This document shows positions 41,813 to 50,728 of a DNA stretch of 64,000 bases, in pieces. The position numbers and the translations under genes are program-made. Positions within the stretch are counted from its first letter, which is position 1. Each line of letters begins with the position of its first letter. A model generated the notes under the pieces. It did not search any database. It was given only the letters and a program-made list of their open reading frames with translations, and was not told where the DNA came from. Source of the stretch: Aerosticca soli (GTDB taxonomy: Bacteria; Pseudomonadota; Gammaproteobacteria; Xanthomonadales; Rhodanobacteraceae). The stretch covers positions 1,263,001-1,327,000 of the forward strand of contig NZ_AP018560.1 in assembly GCF_003967035.1 (NCBI RefSeq), in the 5' to 3' direction.

Positions 41813-42742
41813 TCAGTCGGTCACGCCGCGGTTCTCGGCGGTACCGAGCAGCTCGGCGTGTTCCGGAGGGTGGCGTTCACGGTGCAGCAGCGGATGGGCG
41901 AACACCGCCGCCAGGATCACCGCCACGCCGAGATAGAAGCGCAGGTCGAGTTCGCGCTGCTCGCCGAGCAACAGCACGGCGAGCACGATCGCGTACACCG
42001 GCTCGAGATTGGTCGCCATCTGCATGGCGAAGGCACTGACCTGGCGCAGCGCCGAGAGCGCCAGTGCGAACGGCAGCAGCGTACAGCCGAAGGCGAGCAC
42101 GAGCAGCAGCAGCGCGTCGTGGCGTCCGGGCGGCGTGAGCGTGGCGAAGCCGCCCGGCCATGCGGGTGCGAGCAGAGTGAGAAAGACCATGCCGGCGCCG
42201 AGTTCCAGGCAGGTGACCGCGAGCGCATCGCCATGCTCGGCCAGCCGCTTGTTGCAGGCGCCGAACAGCGCGACCAGCAGCGCCGAGAGCGTGCCGACCG
42301 CGATGCCCGGCCACATGCCGTGCGGCACGCCGCCGGCGACCAGCGCCACGCCGGGCACCACCGCCACCCCGAGCAACAGCTCGCGCGGATCGAAGGGACG
42401 GCGCGCGATCCACGGTTCGACGAAGGCCAGGAACACCGGCCCGAGCGCGATGCAGGTGGCGCCCACCGAGGCATTGGCCAGCTTGATCGCGGCATAGAAG
42501 GTGAGCCAGTGCAGCGCCACCAGCACGCCGACGCCGGCATAGGCCAGGCGCCGGCGCGGCGGCATCGCCGCCAGGGCGCGGCGCACGCCGGGCAACAGCA
42601 GCAGGGCGGCGCTGACCAGCAGCATGCGCCACCACACCAGTCCGAGCGCGGGCAGCGTGATCAGCTTGCCGAGGATGGCGGTGAAGCCCCACAGCAGCAC
42701 GCAGAAATGGATCTTGAGGCGGGCCTTGCCGTGGGCGTGCAT
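41813..42742 (-). CDS. EamA-family (DMT) transporter
   Basis: A 309-residue drug/metabolite transporter with ten predicted helices arranged as two EamA repeats (first about 8-130 with FCVLLWGFTAILGKLITLPAL; second about 145-285 with LPFALALSALRQVSAFAMQMATNLEPVYAIVLAVLLLGE). The Asn-Leu-Glu-Pro motif before the last helices is a hallmark. Such proteins export metabolites or amino acids; substrate unknown. The ATG at 42742 is preferred over one 30 bases upstream. It is divergent from the GGDEF/EAL gene. Confidence 0.87.
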   Translation of the reverse strand: MHAHGKARLKIHFCVLLWGFTAILGKLITLPALGLVWWRMLLVSAALLLLPGVRRALAAMPPRRRLAYAGVGVLVALHWLTFYAAIKLANASVGATCIALGPVFLAFVEPWIARRPFDPRELLLGVAVVPGVALVAGGVPHGMWPGIAVGTLSALLVALFGACNKRLAEHGDALAVTCLELGAGMVFLTLLAPAWPGGFATLTPPGRHDALLLLVLAFGCTLLPFALALSALRQVSAFAMQMATNLEPVYAIVLAVLLLGEQRELDLRFYLGVAVILAAVFAHPLLHRERHPPEHAELLGTAENRGVTD

Positions 42743-42880
42743 CGGACATGCGTCTTGAAGGTGGGTGACCATTTTAGATGTCGCCAGCTCTGCCGATATG
42801 GTCTTCTGATGAAACGTCGGTGCACTGGAGCGTTCGCCACCGATTCCATGCCACCCACTCAGGTTTTTGCCTGCCACAGG

Positions 42881-45322
42881 ATGATGCCCACGGCTATGCC
42901 AGTCCGGAAAGGCATTCGGCGCATCGGCGCGGCGCTGCGCATGGTCTGGCCTTTCCTGCTGATGGTCTTCGTGCAGGCGGCGCTGGCCTGCCTCAGCATC
43001 TACGTGCTCTCGGCGGTGCGTGCGCTGACCTCGGGTGAAGTACCGTGGGTGATCGGCCAGAAGGACGCGCTCTATCACCTGGACCGCTACGCCGCCTACG
43101 GGCGCGAGGAGGACCTGGCCGCCTACCGCAGGAACATCCGCCTACCGCTGGCCGTGCGCGATGCGCGCCAGGCATTGGACGAGGCGCATCCCGACGTGGC
43201 GTACATACGCCGGCGCTATCTCGAGGGCGACAATCACCCGGCGGATTTCGCCGCCATCTTCTGGCTATTGCGCCATTTCCGGCGTTTCCCGATGGTGCAG
43301 GAGCCGATCCGGCAGTGGGAGATCGGTGATCACTATCTCGACCAGGTCGGGGCGCTGGCCGCGGAGATCGCCGCGCGCCGCCATCAGGGGCCGCCTCCGG
43401 ATGAGCGCACCATCGAAGCCTGGCGTAGCCGCATCGGCGCCTTGAACGAGGCCATGCTGCCCGGCATCCATGCCTTTCGCGAGGCGCTCGGAAAGAGCGC
43501 GAGCGGGATCGTCTCCCTGCTGTTCCTGGCCAACCTGCTGCTGGTGGCCGGCATCGTCGTCTTTGCGATCCGCCACGCCGATCGTCTGTTGCGCCGCCAG
43601 GCCTGGGTGGAAGGCGAGCTGGCCGGCGAGAAGGAGGCCGCCGAAACCACCCTGGCGGCGATCGGCGATGGCGTGCTCACGCTCGACCCGCAGGGCGACG
43701 TGGTCTATGCCAATCCGGCGGCGATCCGCCTGCTGGGCCGCACAGCGGCCTTTTCCGGGGCGCTCGAGACCCTGCTGCCACTGGATCAGGCGGTCCATCC
43801 GCCGGGGCAAGTCGCCGCGCTGTTCGACGAGATCAGGCAAGCCACGCTGCCGGCCGATGACCTGCGGACCTGGCATCTCGTCGCCGGCGCGGAACGGCGC
43901 ATCGTGCGCCTGGCGATGTCGCCGCTGTACCGGCAGGGGCAGGCCGCGGGTGCGGTGCTGGTGCTGCGCGATGTCACCGGAGAGCGGAACTACGTCGAGC
44001 AGCTGGCCTGGCAGGCCAGCCACGACGCGATGACGGGGCTGGCCAATCGCCGCGAATTCGAACGGCGGCTCGAGTCCTGGCTCGCCGAGCCGGCGGCGGT
44101 GCGTGGCCCCGGGGCGATGCTGTACATCGACCTCGACCAGTTCAAGGTGATCAATGACACCCGCGGCCACGAAGCGGGCGACGCGCTGCTGCGTCACATC
44201 GCCGGCCTGATGCGTGCCCACCTGCACGCCGATGACGTGCTGGCCCGGCTGGGTGGCGACGAGTTCGGCGTGCTTTTGCTCGACTGTGTGCCGCTCGCCG
44301 CCAGCCGGCTGGCCGAGCAGCTGCGCGAGAGCGCCGCGCACGCGCGGGTGGCCTGGCAGGGTGAGTTGCTCGGCACCACCCTGAGCATCGGCCTGGTCGA
44401 GCTCGGCCCGGCGCCGGGCAACGTGCAGGAAGTGCTGCGGGTGGCCGACATCGCCTGCTATCGCGCCAAGGAGCGCGGACGCAATACCGTTTATCTGTAC
44501 CAGCCCGACGATGCCGACCTTAAGCAGCGCATGGGCTACATGCACTGGGTGCAGCGCCTGCGCAAGGCGCTGGAGGAACAGCGCTTCTGCCTGTATGGCC
44601 AGCCGATCGTGCCGCTGCGCGGCGCCTCGCCCGGCCTGCATCTGGAGGTGCTGCTGCGTCTGCGCGGCGAAAACGGCCAGATCATCGAGCCCAGCCATTT
44701 CGTGCCGGCGGCGGAGATGTACGGACTCATGTCCGAGATCGACCGCTGGACGGTGCAGCAGGTTTTTGCGGTGCTGGCCGAGCGTTCGGCCAGGCGCGAT
44801 CTGCCGCCCCTGCACGTGTGCGCGATCAACCTTTCCGGCAACAGCCTCGGCAACGAGGACCTGCTCGATTTCCTCACCGTGCAGATCGAGCGCCATCGTC
44901 TCGATCCGCGCCAGCTCTGCTTCGAGATCACCGAGACCAGCGCGATCGCGCATCTTTCCAACGCCGTGCGTCTGATCGAGCAGTTGCGCGGCATGGGCTG
45001 CCGCTTCGCTCTGGACGACTTCGGTGCGGGCATGGCCTCGTTCGGCTATCTCAAGCAGCTGCGCGTGGACTATCTCAAGATCGACGGCAGCTTCGTGCGC
45101 GACATGCTGGACGACCGCTCCAGCGCGGCGATGGTCGATGCGATCAACCGCATCGGCCATGTGATGGGTCAGCGCACCATCGGCGAGTTCGCCGAGACCC
45201 AGGCGCACGTCGAGGCCCTGCGGGCGCTGGGCGTCGATTACGCGCAGGGCTACGCGATCGGCAAGCCGCTGCCGCTGGATGCGCTGCTGGGTGAAACGGC
45301 GGTCGAGGTTCAGCCGGCCTGA
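42881..45322 (+). CDS. Membrane-bound GGDEF/EAL diguanylate cyclase/phosphodiesterase
   Basis: About 813 residues. Helix 1 (WPFLLMVFVQAALACLSIYVL), a periplasmic sensor region of about 190 residues, helix 2 (SLLFLANLLLVAGIVVFAI), a PAS domain (AAIGDGVLTLDPQGDVVYANPAAI), a GGDEF domain with intact RLGGDEFGV, then an EAL domain. The EAL motif reads LEVLLRLR (EVL), but FEITETSAI, DDFGAG and LKIDGSFV are intact, so phosphodiesterase activity remains possible. It controls c-di-GMP. The start is uncertain: ATGs at 42809, 42848 and 42884 are also in frame. Divergent promoter shared with the EamA gene. Confidence 0.88.
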   Translation: MMPTAMPVRKGIRRIGAALRMVWPFLLMVFVQAALACLSIYVLSAVRALTSGEVPWVIGQKDALYHLDRYAAYGREEDLAAYRRNIRLPLAVRDARQALDEAHPDVAYIRRRYLEGDNHPADFAAIFWLLRHFRRFPMVQEPIRQWEIGDHYLDQVGALAAEIAARRHQGPPPDERTIEAWRSRIGALNEAMLPGIHAFREALGKSASGIVSLLFLANLLLVAGIVVFAIRHADRLLRRQAWVEGELAGEKEAAETTLAAIGDGVLTLDPQGDVVYANPAAIRLLGRTAAFSGALETLLPLDQAVHPPGQVAALFDEIRQATLPADDLRTWHLVAGAERRIVRLAMSPLYRQGQAAGAVLVLRDVTGERNYVEQLAWQASHDAMTGLANRREFERRLESWLAEPAAVRGPGAMLYIDLDQFKVINDTRGHEAGDALLRHIAGLMRAHLHADDVLARLGGDEFGVLLLDCVPLAASRLAEQLRESAAHARVAWQGELLGTTLSIGLVELGPAPGNVQEVLRVADIACYRAKERGRNTVYLYQPDDADLKQRMGYMHWVQRLRKALEEQRFCLYGQPIVPLRGASPGLHLEVLLRLRGENGQIIEPSHFVPAAEMYGLMSEIDRWTVQQVFAVLAERSARRDLPPLHVCAINLSGNSLGNEDLLDFLTVQIERHRLDPRQLCFEITETSAIAHLSNAVRLIEQLRGMGCRFALDDFGAGMASFGYLKQLRVDYLKIDGSFVRDMLDDRSSAAMVDAINRIGHVMGQRTIGEFAETQAHVEALRALGVDYAQGYAIGKPLPLDALLGETAVEVQPA

Positions 45323-45361
45323 AGGCGGCAGCAGTCGCGCTTCGCTGGACATGGACGTCGT

Positions 45362-45392
45362 GCCACGTGGCCACGCGCCGCGAGGCTTTTTT
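45362..45392 (+). terminator. Possible terminator after GGDEF/EAL gene
   Basis: A 10-bp palindrome (45362-45371) and GC-rich DNA are followed by six T (45387-45392), overlapping the stop of the convergent AsmA gene. The hairpin directly before the T run is weak, so support is modest. Confidence 0.35.
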
Positions 45393-47527
45393 CAGAGGGA
45401 AGCGGGGCGGCGCAGCTTAAGGACGTCGCGGCAGGCGTCCTCTTCTTCGCCATGGCTGGGGGCAATGAGGGCGAGCAGGGCGGCCGCCGGCGCCACGGCC
45501 GCGCCCAGGGCGGCGGCGCCGGCACCGCGGGCCAGCAGTGGACTGCTGTGCACGCCGACGTCCGGATGCTTGAACGTGCCGCGGGCATACAGCGGCGAGC
45601 GCAGCGAGAGCACGCGCATGCCCTTGGTGTGTGGGTAGATGTCGAGATTCAGCCGCTCGCTGGCGAAATCCACGCTGCCTTCGACCTCGATCAGCGCATC
45701 CTCCGTATCGAACACGAACAGGCGCGTGGTGAAAAGGCCACGCCGTGCCTCCAGATCGGTCGCCGCGCAGCGGATCTTCACCGTGCGGTCGCCGAACAGC
45801 TTGCCGAGAATGATGTTGCCGACGTTGAGTCCGGCCATCTCGAGCAGGTTGCGGCTGATGGCGCCGTCGTTCATCACCATCTGGACCGCGCCGTCGGCAC
45901 TGCCGAGCAGGGTCGCTACCGAATTGCCGCTCGCCCGGAGCACGGCCTGGCCATTGATCTCGCCGAGACTGGTCTGCATCGGCGCGAAGCCCGGAAACAG
46001 GCGCTTGAGCTTGAGATGACGCGCGGTGAGATCGAGTGAGCCCTGCATCGGCTCCCGGCTGCCGTCCAGACGCAGCTGGCCCTGGACGGTGCCGTCGGCC
46101 AGGCCGGCCTCTAGCGGGTCCAGCGTCAGCACGCCGCTTCGCATCGTGAGGTGAGTATCGAGCGAGTCGAGGGGAAATGCGTCGTCGTCGTGCAGCAGGT
46201 GCGCGCTGCGGTAGCGCACGTCCGCGTCCATGGCCTGCCAGCGATCGGTGCGGAAGGGCTCGACCGGCAGCACCTTGTCGGCCGGCTGCGGGGTGATCGT
46301 CTCATCCGAAGCATCCTTCGATGGACTGGCCTTGACACCGACCAGCGGCGCCAGATCGGCCATGCGCAGCACCTGCGAGTGCAGCGTGCCGCTCAGCCTG
46401 GGCCGCGTGCCGCCGGTGTCGTAATCCAGATCGCCGGCGAGGTCGCTGCCGCCCACCCGGCCGCGGAAGTCGTGGTAGGCGTAATGGCTGCCGCCGCGCC
46501 GCAACTGCGCGACGAGGTGTCCCTCGGTGGCGAATGGTGGCGTGTCGGGCAGGGTGACGCCGGTGATGGCATAGAGCCTGGCCATGCTCGATCCGGCGAA
46601 CCACACACGCAGGTCCAGCGCGGCCAGGTGCAGGGGGTCGGTGAGCGTGCCGACCAGGGCGATGCGGCTGTCGCCGATGTGCACCCGCGCCTGCAGCGGG
46701 AACGGCGCATGCGGATCACGCAGGGCGATCAGTCCGCCGATCCGGCCGCTGCCTTGCGCCGGCGTGCCATGATAGGTGCCGTGGGCATGCCAGGCGAACC
46801 GGTAGGTGAGGCCCGCCTGCGGCTGACCGATGTGCTCGTCGCGTGGCGCCTTGCCGGCCATGGCGCGGCGCGCGTCGGCACCTACCGCCGCGCTCGCATC
46901 GGCGCGGGCCTCCTCGCTGGCCTGGGCGACCAGCCGATCATAGGGAATCGGCCCAGATAGCGGCTGCACCTCGATGTCGAGGACGATGCGGCCCAGGGCA
47001 TCATCCACGTGCAGCGTGCCGCGATCGAAACCGAGGCGATCGAGCTTGAGCTTCCAGGCCGAGGGTTGGCCATCATCCGCCAGCGCGAAATCCCAGCTGG
47101 CGCGGCCCTGGGCGTCGCGTTCCAGGTCTACCGCTGGCCGCTGCAGCTCCACCAGCGGCACCACGATGCGGTGGGCAAGCAGCGGCAGCAGCGCCAGCCG
47201 GAAGCGCACCGCCTCCAGCTGGGCGAATTGCGCCCTTTTTGCCCAGTCGGGGTTGCCGATGCGGATGTCACGGGCGGTGAAGGTCGGCCACGGCACCCAG
47301 GCGGCCAGCCCGCCGGCCTCGCGTTCGCGGCTCCAGTCGACGGTGAGATCGCCGGTGATGGTGAATGGCCGGCCCAGCGCCTGGCTGACCTTGTCGTCGA
47401 TGAAGGGACGCAGGCGGTTCCAGTCGAACAACGCGACGGCGACGACCACCAGCAGCATCAGCGCCAGCAGTGCCAGCGCGATGCGCATGATCCAGCGTGG
47501 CCAGCGCCGGGGCCTCACCGACGCCAT
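45392..47527 (-). CDS. AsmA family protein
   Basis: A 711-residue inner-membrane-anchored protein: one N-terminal helix (MRIALALLALMLLVVVAVALF, about 14-34), then a large periplasmic region with an AsmA N-domain (WNRLRPFIDDKVSQALGRPFTITGDL, PTFTARDIRIGNPDWA) and a C-terminal AsmA_2 region (INGQAVLRASGNSVATLLGSADG, DGAISRNLLEMAGLNVGNI). AsmA-like proteins are thought to form bridge-like lipid transport grooves to the outer membrane. Ends with an Ala-rich tail (AAALGAAVAPAAALLALI). No obvious operon partners. Confidence 0.88.
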   Translation of the reverse strand: MASVRPRRWPRWIMRIALALLALMLLVVVAVALFDWNRLRPFIDDKVSQALGRPFTITGDLTVDWSREREAGGLAAWVPWPTFTARDIRIGNPDWAKRAQFAQLEAVRFRLALLPLLAHRIVVPLVELQRPAVDLERDAQGRASWDFALADDGQPSAWKLKLDRLGFDRGTLHVDDALGRIVLDIEVQPLSGPIPYDRLVAQASEEARADASAAVGADARRAMAGKAPRDEHIGQPQAGLTYRFAWHAHGTYHGTPAQGSGRIGGLIALRDPHAPFPLQARVHIGDSRIALVGTLTDPLHLAALDLRVWFAGSSMARLYAITGVTLPDTPPFATEGHLVAQLRRGGSHYAYHDFRGRVGGSDLAGDLDYDTGGTRPRLSGTLHSQVLRMADLAPLVGVKASPSKDASDETITPQPADKVLPVEPFRTDRWQAMDADVRYRSAHLLHDDDAFPLDSLDTHLTMRSGVLTLDPLEAGLADGTVQGQLRLDGSREPMQGSLDLTARHLKLKRLFPGFAPMQTSLGEINGQAVLRASGNSVATLLGSADGAVQMVMNDGAISRNLLEMAGLNVGNIILGKLFGDRTVKIRCAATDLEARRGLFTTRLFVFDTEDALIEVEGSVDFASERLNLDIYPHTKGMRVLSLRSPLYARGTFKHPDVGVHSSPLLARGAGAAALGAAVAPAAALLALIAPSHGEEEDACRDVLKLRRPASL

Positions 47528-47566
47528 GCCGTGCCGCCTTTGCAGGCCAGGCGCGCCGCCACCGGC

Positions 47567-47989
47567 TTACTCCAGCGCCGCATCCAGGCTGATCGGCGGC
47601 CGCAGTGCCTTGGATACCGGGCAGCCCGTCTTGGTCGCCTCGGCCAGTTCCTTGAACTGGTCCGCGCTCAAACCGGGTACGCGGGCACGGCAGGTGAGGG
47701 CGATCGCGCTGATGGCAAAGCCATCGCCGTCCTTGTCCAGGCTCACCGCGGCGCGGGTCTCGATGCGCTCGGCCTTGTGTCCGGCCTGTTCCAGCGCAAG
47801 GGCCAGCGCCATGCTGAAGCAGCCGGCATGCGCCGCGCCCAGGAGTTCCTCCGGATTGGTGCCCGGGCCGCTCTCGAAGCGGGAGTTGAAGCCGTAGCCG
47901 GCTTCACGCAGCACCCCCGTCTCGGTGCTGACCGAGCCGTGGCCATCCTTGAGGCCACCTTTCCATACGGCAGAGGCGGAACGTTTCAT
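47567..47989 (-). CDS. osmC: OsmC-type peroxiredoxin
   Basis: A 140-residue OsmC protein: the two catalytic cysteines are in AAHAGCFSMAL and KTGCPVSKAL, and Arg/Glu of the active site sit in GTNPEELLG. It reduces organic hydroperoxides. The MKRSASAVWKGGLKDG start is diagnostic of OsmC rather than Ohr. It is divergent from the small GNAT gene by 127 bases. OsmC genes are often under osmotic or stationary-phase control; nothing decisive is visible. Confidence 0.92.
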   Translation of the reverse strand: MKRSASAVWKGGLKDGHGSVSTETGVLREAGYGFNSRFESGPGTNPEELLGAAHAGCFSMALALALEQAGHKAERIETRAAVSLDKDGDGFAISAIALTCRARVPGLSADQFKELAEATKTGCPVSKALRPPISLDAALE

Positions 47990-48116
47990 GGTCTTGATCC
48001 TCAGGCGTGGAATCGACGTGCCGGAAAGCATCGCCGAGAAAACATGCAGACGATGCGAAGACACGCCGGCGGGTTATCCTCCTGCGCACATTGCAACGCA
48101 AAAGGGGAACGGTTCG

Positions 48117-48392
48117 ATGGCCCTGGACATCAAGCACGACGAAACGCGGCGGCGCTTCACCGTCGAAGTGGATGCCGTCACCTGCGAGCTCGACTACACG
48201 CTGCAAGACGGGGTCATGACGATCACCCACACCGGCGTGCCGGCGGCGGTAGGCGGTCGCGGCATCGCCGGCGAGCTGGTGCGCGCCGCGGTGACGACGG
48301 CGCGGGCACGGGGCTGGAAAGTGGTGCCGGCCTGCTCGTATGCCGAAGCCTGGCTGAAACGCCACCCGCAGGAAGCCGAAGGCCTGCGTTGA
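48117..48392 (+). CDS. Small GNAT-like acetyltransferase (YjdJ type)
   Basis: A 91-residue minimal GNAT domain of the GTNAT/YjdJ type: an antiparallel sheet start (HDETRRRFTVEVDAVTCELDY), acetyl-CoA loop VGGRGIAGELVRAA, then ARGWKVVPACSYAEAWLKRHP. The family is widespread and its substrate is unknown. AGGGG lies 8 bases before the ATG. It is followed after 39 bases by the DUF1345 gene on the same strand. Confidence 0.88.
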   Translation: MALDIKHDETRRRFTVEVDAVTCELDYTLQDGVMTITHTGVPAAVGGRGIAGELVRAAVTTARARGWKVVPACSYAEAWLKRHPQEAEGLR

Positions 48393-48431
48393 ACCCTGCA
48401 CCCACGCGAAGGACGCACAGGAGCCTGCCAC

Positions 48432-49094
48432 ATGTCATCCCGGCAACGAGAACGCTCGCACGGCTGGCGCGTGTTCCGCGGGCGCCCGCAGCTCAGCGTG
48501 GCCGCCGCCACTTTCGTATGCACCGCCGCACTGCTGTTTGGCTTCGGCGTGCATCCGATCAGCGCGGTGCTGTACGGCTTTGATCTCGGTGCCCTGGTCT
48601 TTCTCGGCAGCCTGCCGCGCATCTTCAACCGGGCCACGCCCGCGCATCTGCGCGACCACGCCCTGGCACAGGCCAGCGGACGCTGGGGCCTGCTCTGGAG
48701 CAGCGTGGTGCTGAGCGGAGTGATCCTGGTGGCGCTTGCCGCCGAGATACAGAAGGGCCGCTCCGGCGGCCTGCCGTCGATCGCCGGCGCCATCCTGAGC
48801 ATCCTGCTCGCCTGGCTCTACATCCATACGATGTTCACCCTGCACTACGCGCACGGCTACTACGGCGACTATGGCGAGGAACACCGCGGGCTCGCCTTTC
48901 CGAAGACCGAGCGCCCGGACTACTGGGATTTCGCCTATTTCGCCTTCTGCATCGGCATGACCTTCCAGGTCTCCGACGTCGACGTGACCAGCAGTTACCT
49001 GCGCCGCATCGTGCTCCTGCACAGCGTGATCGCGTTCTTCTTCAGCGCCTTCATCATCGCCTTCAGCGTGAACATCGTCGCCGGGCAGAGCTGA
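48432..49094 (+). CDS. DUF1345 membrane protein
   Basis: A 220-residue protein with about five membrane helices: LSVAAATFVCTAALLFGFGV, WSSVVLSGVILVALAAEI, AGAILSILLAWLYIHTMFTLHYAHGYY, FAYFAFCIGMTFQVSDV and VIAFFFSAFIIAFSVNIVAG. The combination of FTLHYAHGYY and DYWDFAYFAFCIGMTFQVSD is typical of DUF1345. Function unknown. It converges on the PhzF gene; stops are 14 bases apart. Confidence 0.88.
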   Translation: MSSRQRERSHGWRVFRGRPQLSVAAATFVCTAALLFGFGVHPISAVLYGFDLGALVFLGSLPRIFNRATPAHLRDHALAQASGRWGLLWSSVVLSGVILVALAAEIQKGRSGGLPSIAGAILSILLAWLYIHTMFTLHYAHGYYGDYGEEHRGLAFPKTERPDYWDFAYFAFCIGMTFQVSDVDVTSSYLRRIVLLHSVIAFFFSAFIIAFSVNIVAGQS

Positions 49095-49108
49095 AGCAAG
49101 GGCGCCGT

Positions 49109-49984
49109 TCACGGCCAGTCCAGGGTGCCGTCGATCACGGTGCGCGCACTGCCGCCGACCCAGATCCGGCCGTCCTCGATGCGTACGTGCAGCCGTGCGT
49201 CGTGGCCCATCTCGCGGCCCTGGCTCACCGCATAGCCGCGCGCCAGCGCACCGTCAGGGCCGGTGAGCGCGATGTAGGCGCCGAGCAGGCCGTTGGCTGC
49301 GCCAGAGGCCGGATCCTCGACGATGCCGGCGCCGGCCGGGAAGGCGCGCGTCGCCAGCTGGTAGTCGGGCCGCGTGCTGCGTGCGAAGACGCACAGGCCC
49401 ATGCTGTCGGTGGCGCGGGCCAGGGCGGCGATCGCGGCGTGGTCGGGCTGCCAGGTGCGCAGGCTGGCTTCGTCCACCGCCTCGGCCAGCCACCAGCGCC
49501 GTCCGCCCTCGATCAGCACCGGCGGCAGTGCGCCGCTTTCCAGCCCGCGCAGGGCGGCGGCCAGCAGCGGATGGGCACCGCTGCCCTGACGCAGTATGCG
49601 TACCGGCGGGGCTCCGAAGAACAAGAGCCGCTGCTCGCCGTGCCCTTCGATGCGCAGCGGCAGCACGCCCGCACCGCATTCCTGCCACAACTTGCCGTCG
49701 ACCGGCTCGGCCAGCCCGCAGCTGAGCACCGCATGGGCGCTGCCGATGGTCGGGTGCCCGGCAAAGGGGATTTCCCGCTCCGGGGTGAAGATGCGCACTC
49801 GGTAACTGGCGCGCGGGTCCCGCGGCGGCAGCAGGAAGACGGTCTCCACTAGCCCGATCCAGCGGGCAAAGCTTTGCATGCGCCGATCGCTCCAGTGGCG
49901 TGCATCGACCACCACGCCCAGATGGTTGCCACCGCCGGGCGAGGCCGGAAAGACGTCCAGATGCAGGTAGCGATCCGCAGCCAT
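49109..49984 (-). CDS. PhzF family isomerase
   Basis: About 291 residues. The family has a diaminopimelate-epimerase-like duplicated fold and catalyses isomerisations such as in phenazine synthesis, but most members have unknown substrates. Motifs: HLDVFPASPGGGNHLGVV (near the start), VETVFLL with the catalytic Glu region, IPFAGHPTIGSAHAVL and EDPASGAANGLLGAY. No phenazine genes are nearby. The start is uncertain: ATG at 49984 or 50017 or further upstream, none with a good ribosome-binding site. Confidence 0.87.
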   Translation of the reverse strand: MAADRYLHLDVFPASPGGGNHLGVVVDARHWSDRRMQSFARWIGLVETVFLLPPRDPRASYRVRIFTPEREIPFAGHPTIGSAHAVLSCGLAEPVDGKLWQECGAGVLPLRIEGHGEQRLLFFGAPPVRILRQGSGAHPLLAAALRGLESGALPPVLIEGGRRWWLAEAVDEASLRTWQPDHAAIAALARATDSMGLCVFARSTRPDYQLATRAFPAGAGIVEDPASGAANGLLGAYIALTGPDGALARGYAVSQGREMGHDARLHVRIEDGRIWVGGSARTVIDGTLDWP

Positions 49985-50115
49985 GGGTCGACTCGCAGCA
50001 GGAAAAGACCGGCTCATGGTACCCGCAAGGTCGGCCGGTCCTGCCATCGACAAGCCCCGCCGCTTGCCATCAAGATGCGCGGTTCGCCCAACGCCATTCG
50101 TTCAAGGGAAGCCGG

Positions 50116-50718
50116 ATGATTACCCTGGCCATCATCGCCGTGACCTCGATCGTTTCCTTCATCGCCTTCAACAACAGGCGGCTGCTGGATGACCTGATCC
50201 TGTGGCCGCCGGCGATCAAGCGGCATCGCGAATATCACCGGCTGGTGACCTACGGTCTGGTGCACGCCGATCTGGGGCACCTCCTCTTCAACATGCTCAC
50301 CTTGTTTTTCTTCGGCCGGGTGATGGAGCGCTTCTACGCGATGCGGCTGGGTGCGCTGGGTTTTCTGCTGTTCTATCTCGGCGGCCTGGTGGTGTCGATC
50401 CTGCCGAGCTACCTGCGCAACCGTGACAATGCGGGGTATCGCAGCCTCGGCGCCTCCGGCGCGGTGTCCGCGGTGCTGTTCGGTTTCATCCTGCTCGCGC
50501 CGTGGACGCGGATCATCGTGTTCGTGATCCCGATGCCGGCGATCCTCTACGCCGCGCTGTACGTGGTCTATTCGCTGTACATGGATCGCAGCGGGCAGGA
50601 CGACGTCAACCACAGCGCGCATCTGTGGGGCGCGGCTTACGGGGTCCTGTGCACCGTGCTGGTCTATCCGCCGGCGCTGGCGCACTTCATCGGCGAGCTG
50701 GCCCGGCCGCGTTGGTGA
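50116..50718 (+). CDS. Rhomboid family intramembrane serine protease
   Basis: A 200-residue six-helix rhomboid. The catalytic serine is in LGASGAVSAVLFG (about residue 117) and the catalytic His in VNHSAHLWGAAYG (about 174); HADLGHLLFNMLTLFFFG supplies the conserved HxxxN region in helix 2. It cleaves membrane proteins inside the bilayer of the inner membrane. Substrate unknown. The ATG at 50116 precedes the first helix directly. The zinc aminopeptidase gene starts 10 bases after its stop. Confidence 0.92.
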   Translation: MITLAIIAVTSIVSFIAFNNRRLLDDLILWPPAIKRHREYHRLVTYGLVHADLGHLLFNMLTLFFFGRVMERFYAMRLGALGFLLFYLGGLVVSILPSYLRNRDNAGYRSLGASGAVSAVLFGFILLAPWTRIIVFVIPMPAILYAALYVVYSLYMDRSGQDDVNHSAHLWGAAYGVLCTVLVYPPALAHFIGELARPRW

Positions 50719-50728
50719 GGATCGGCGC

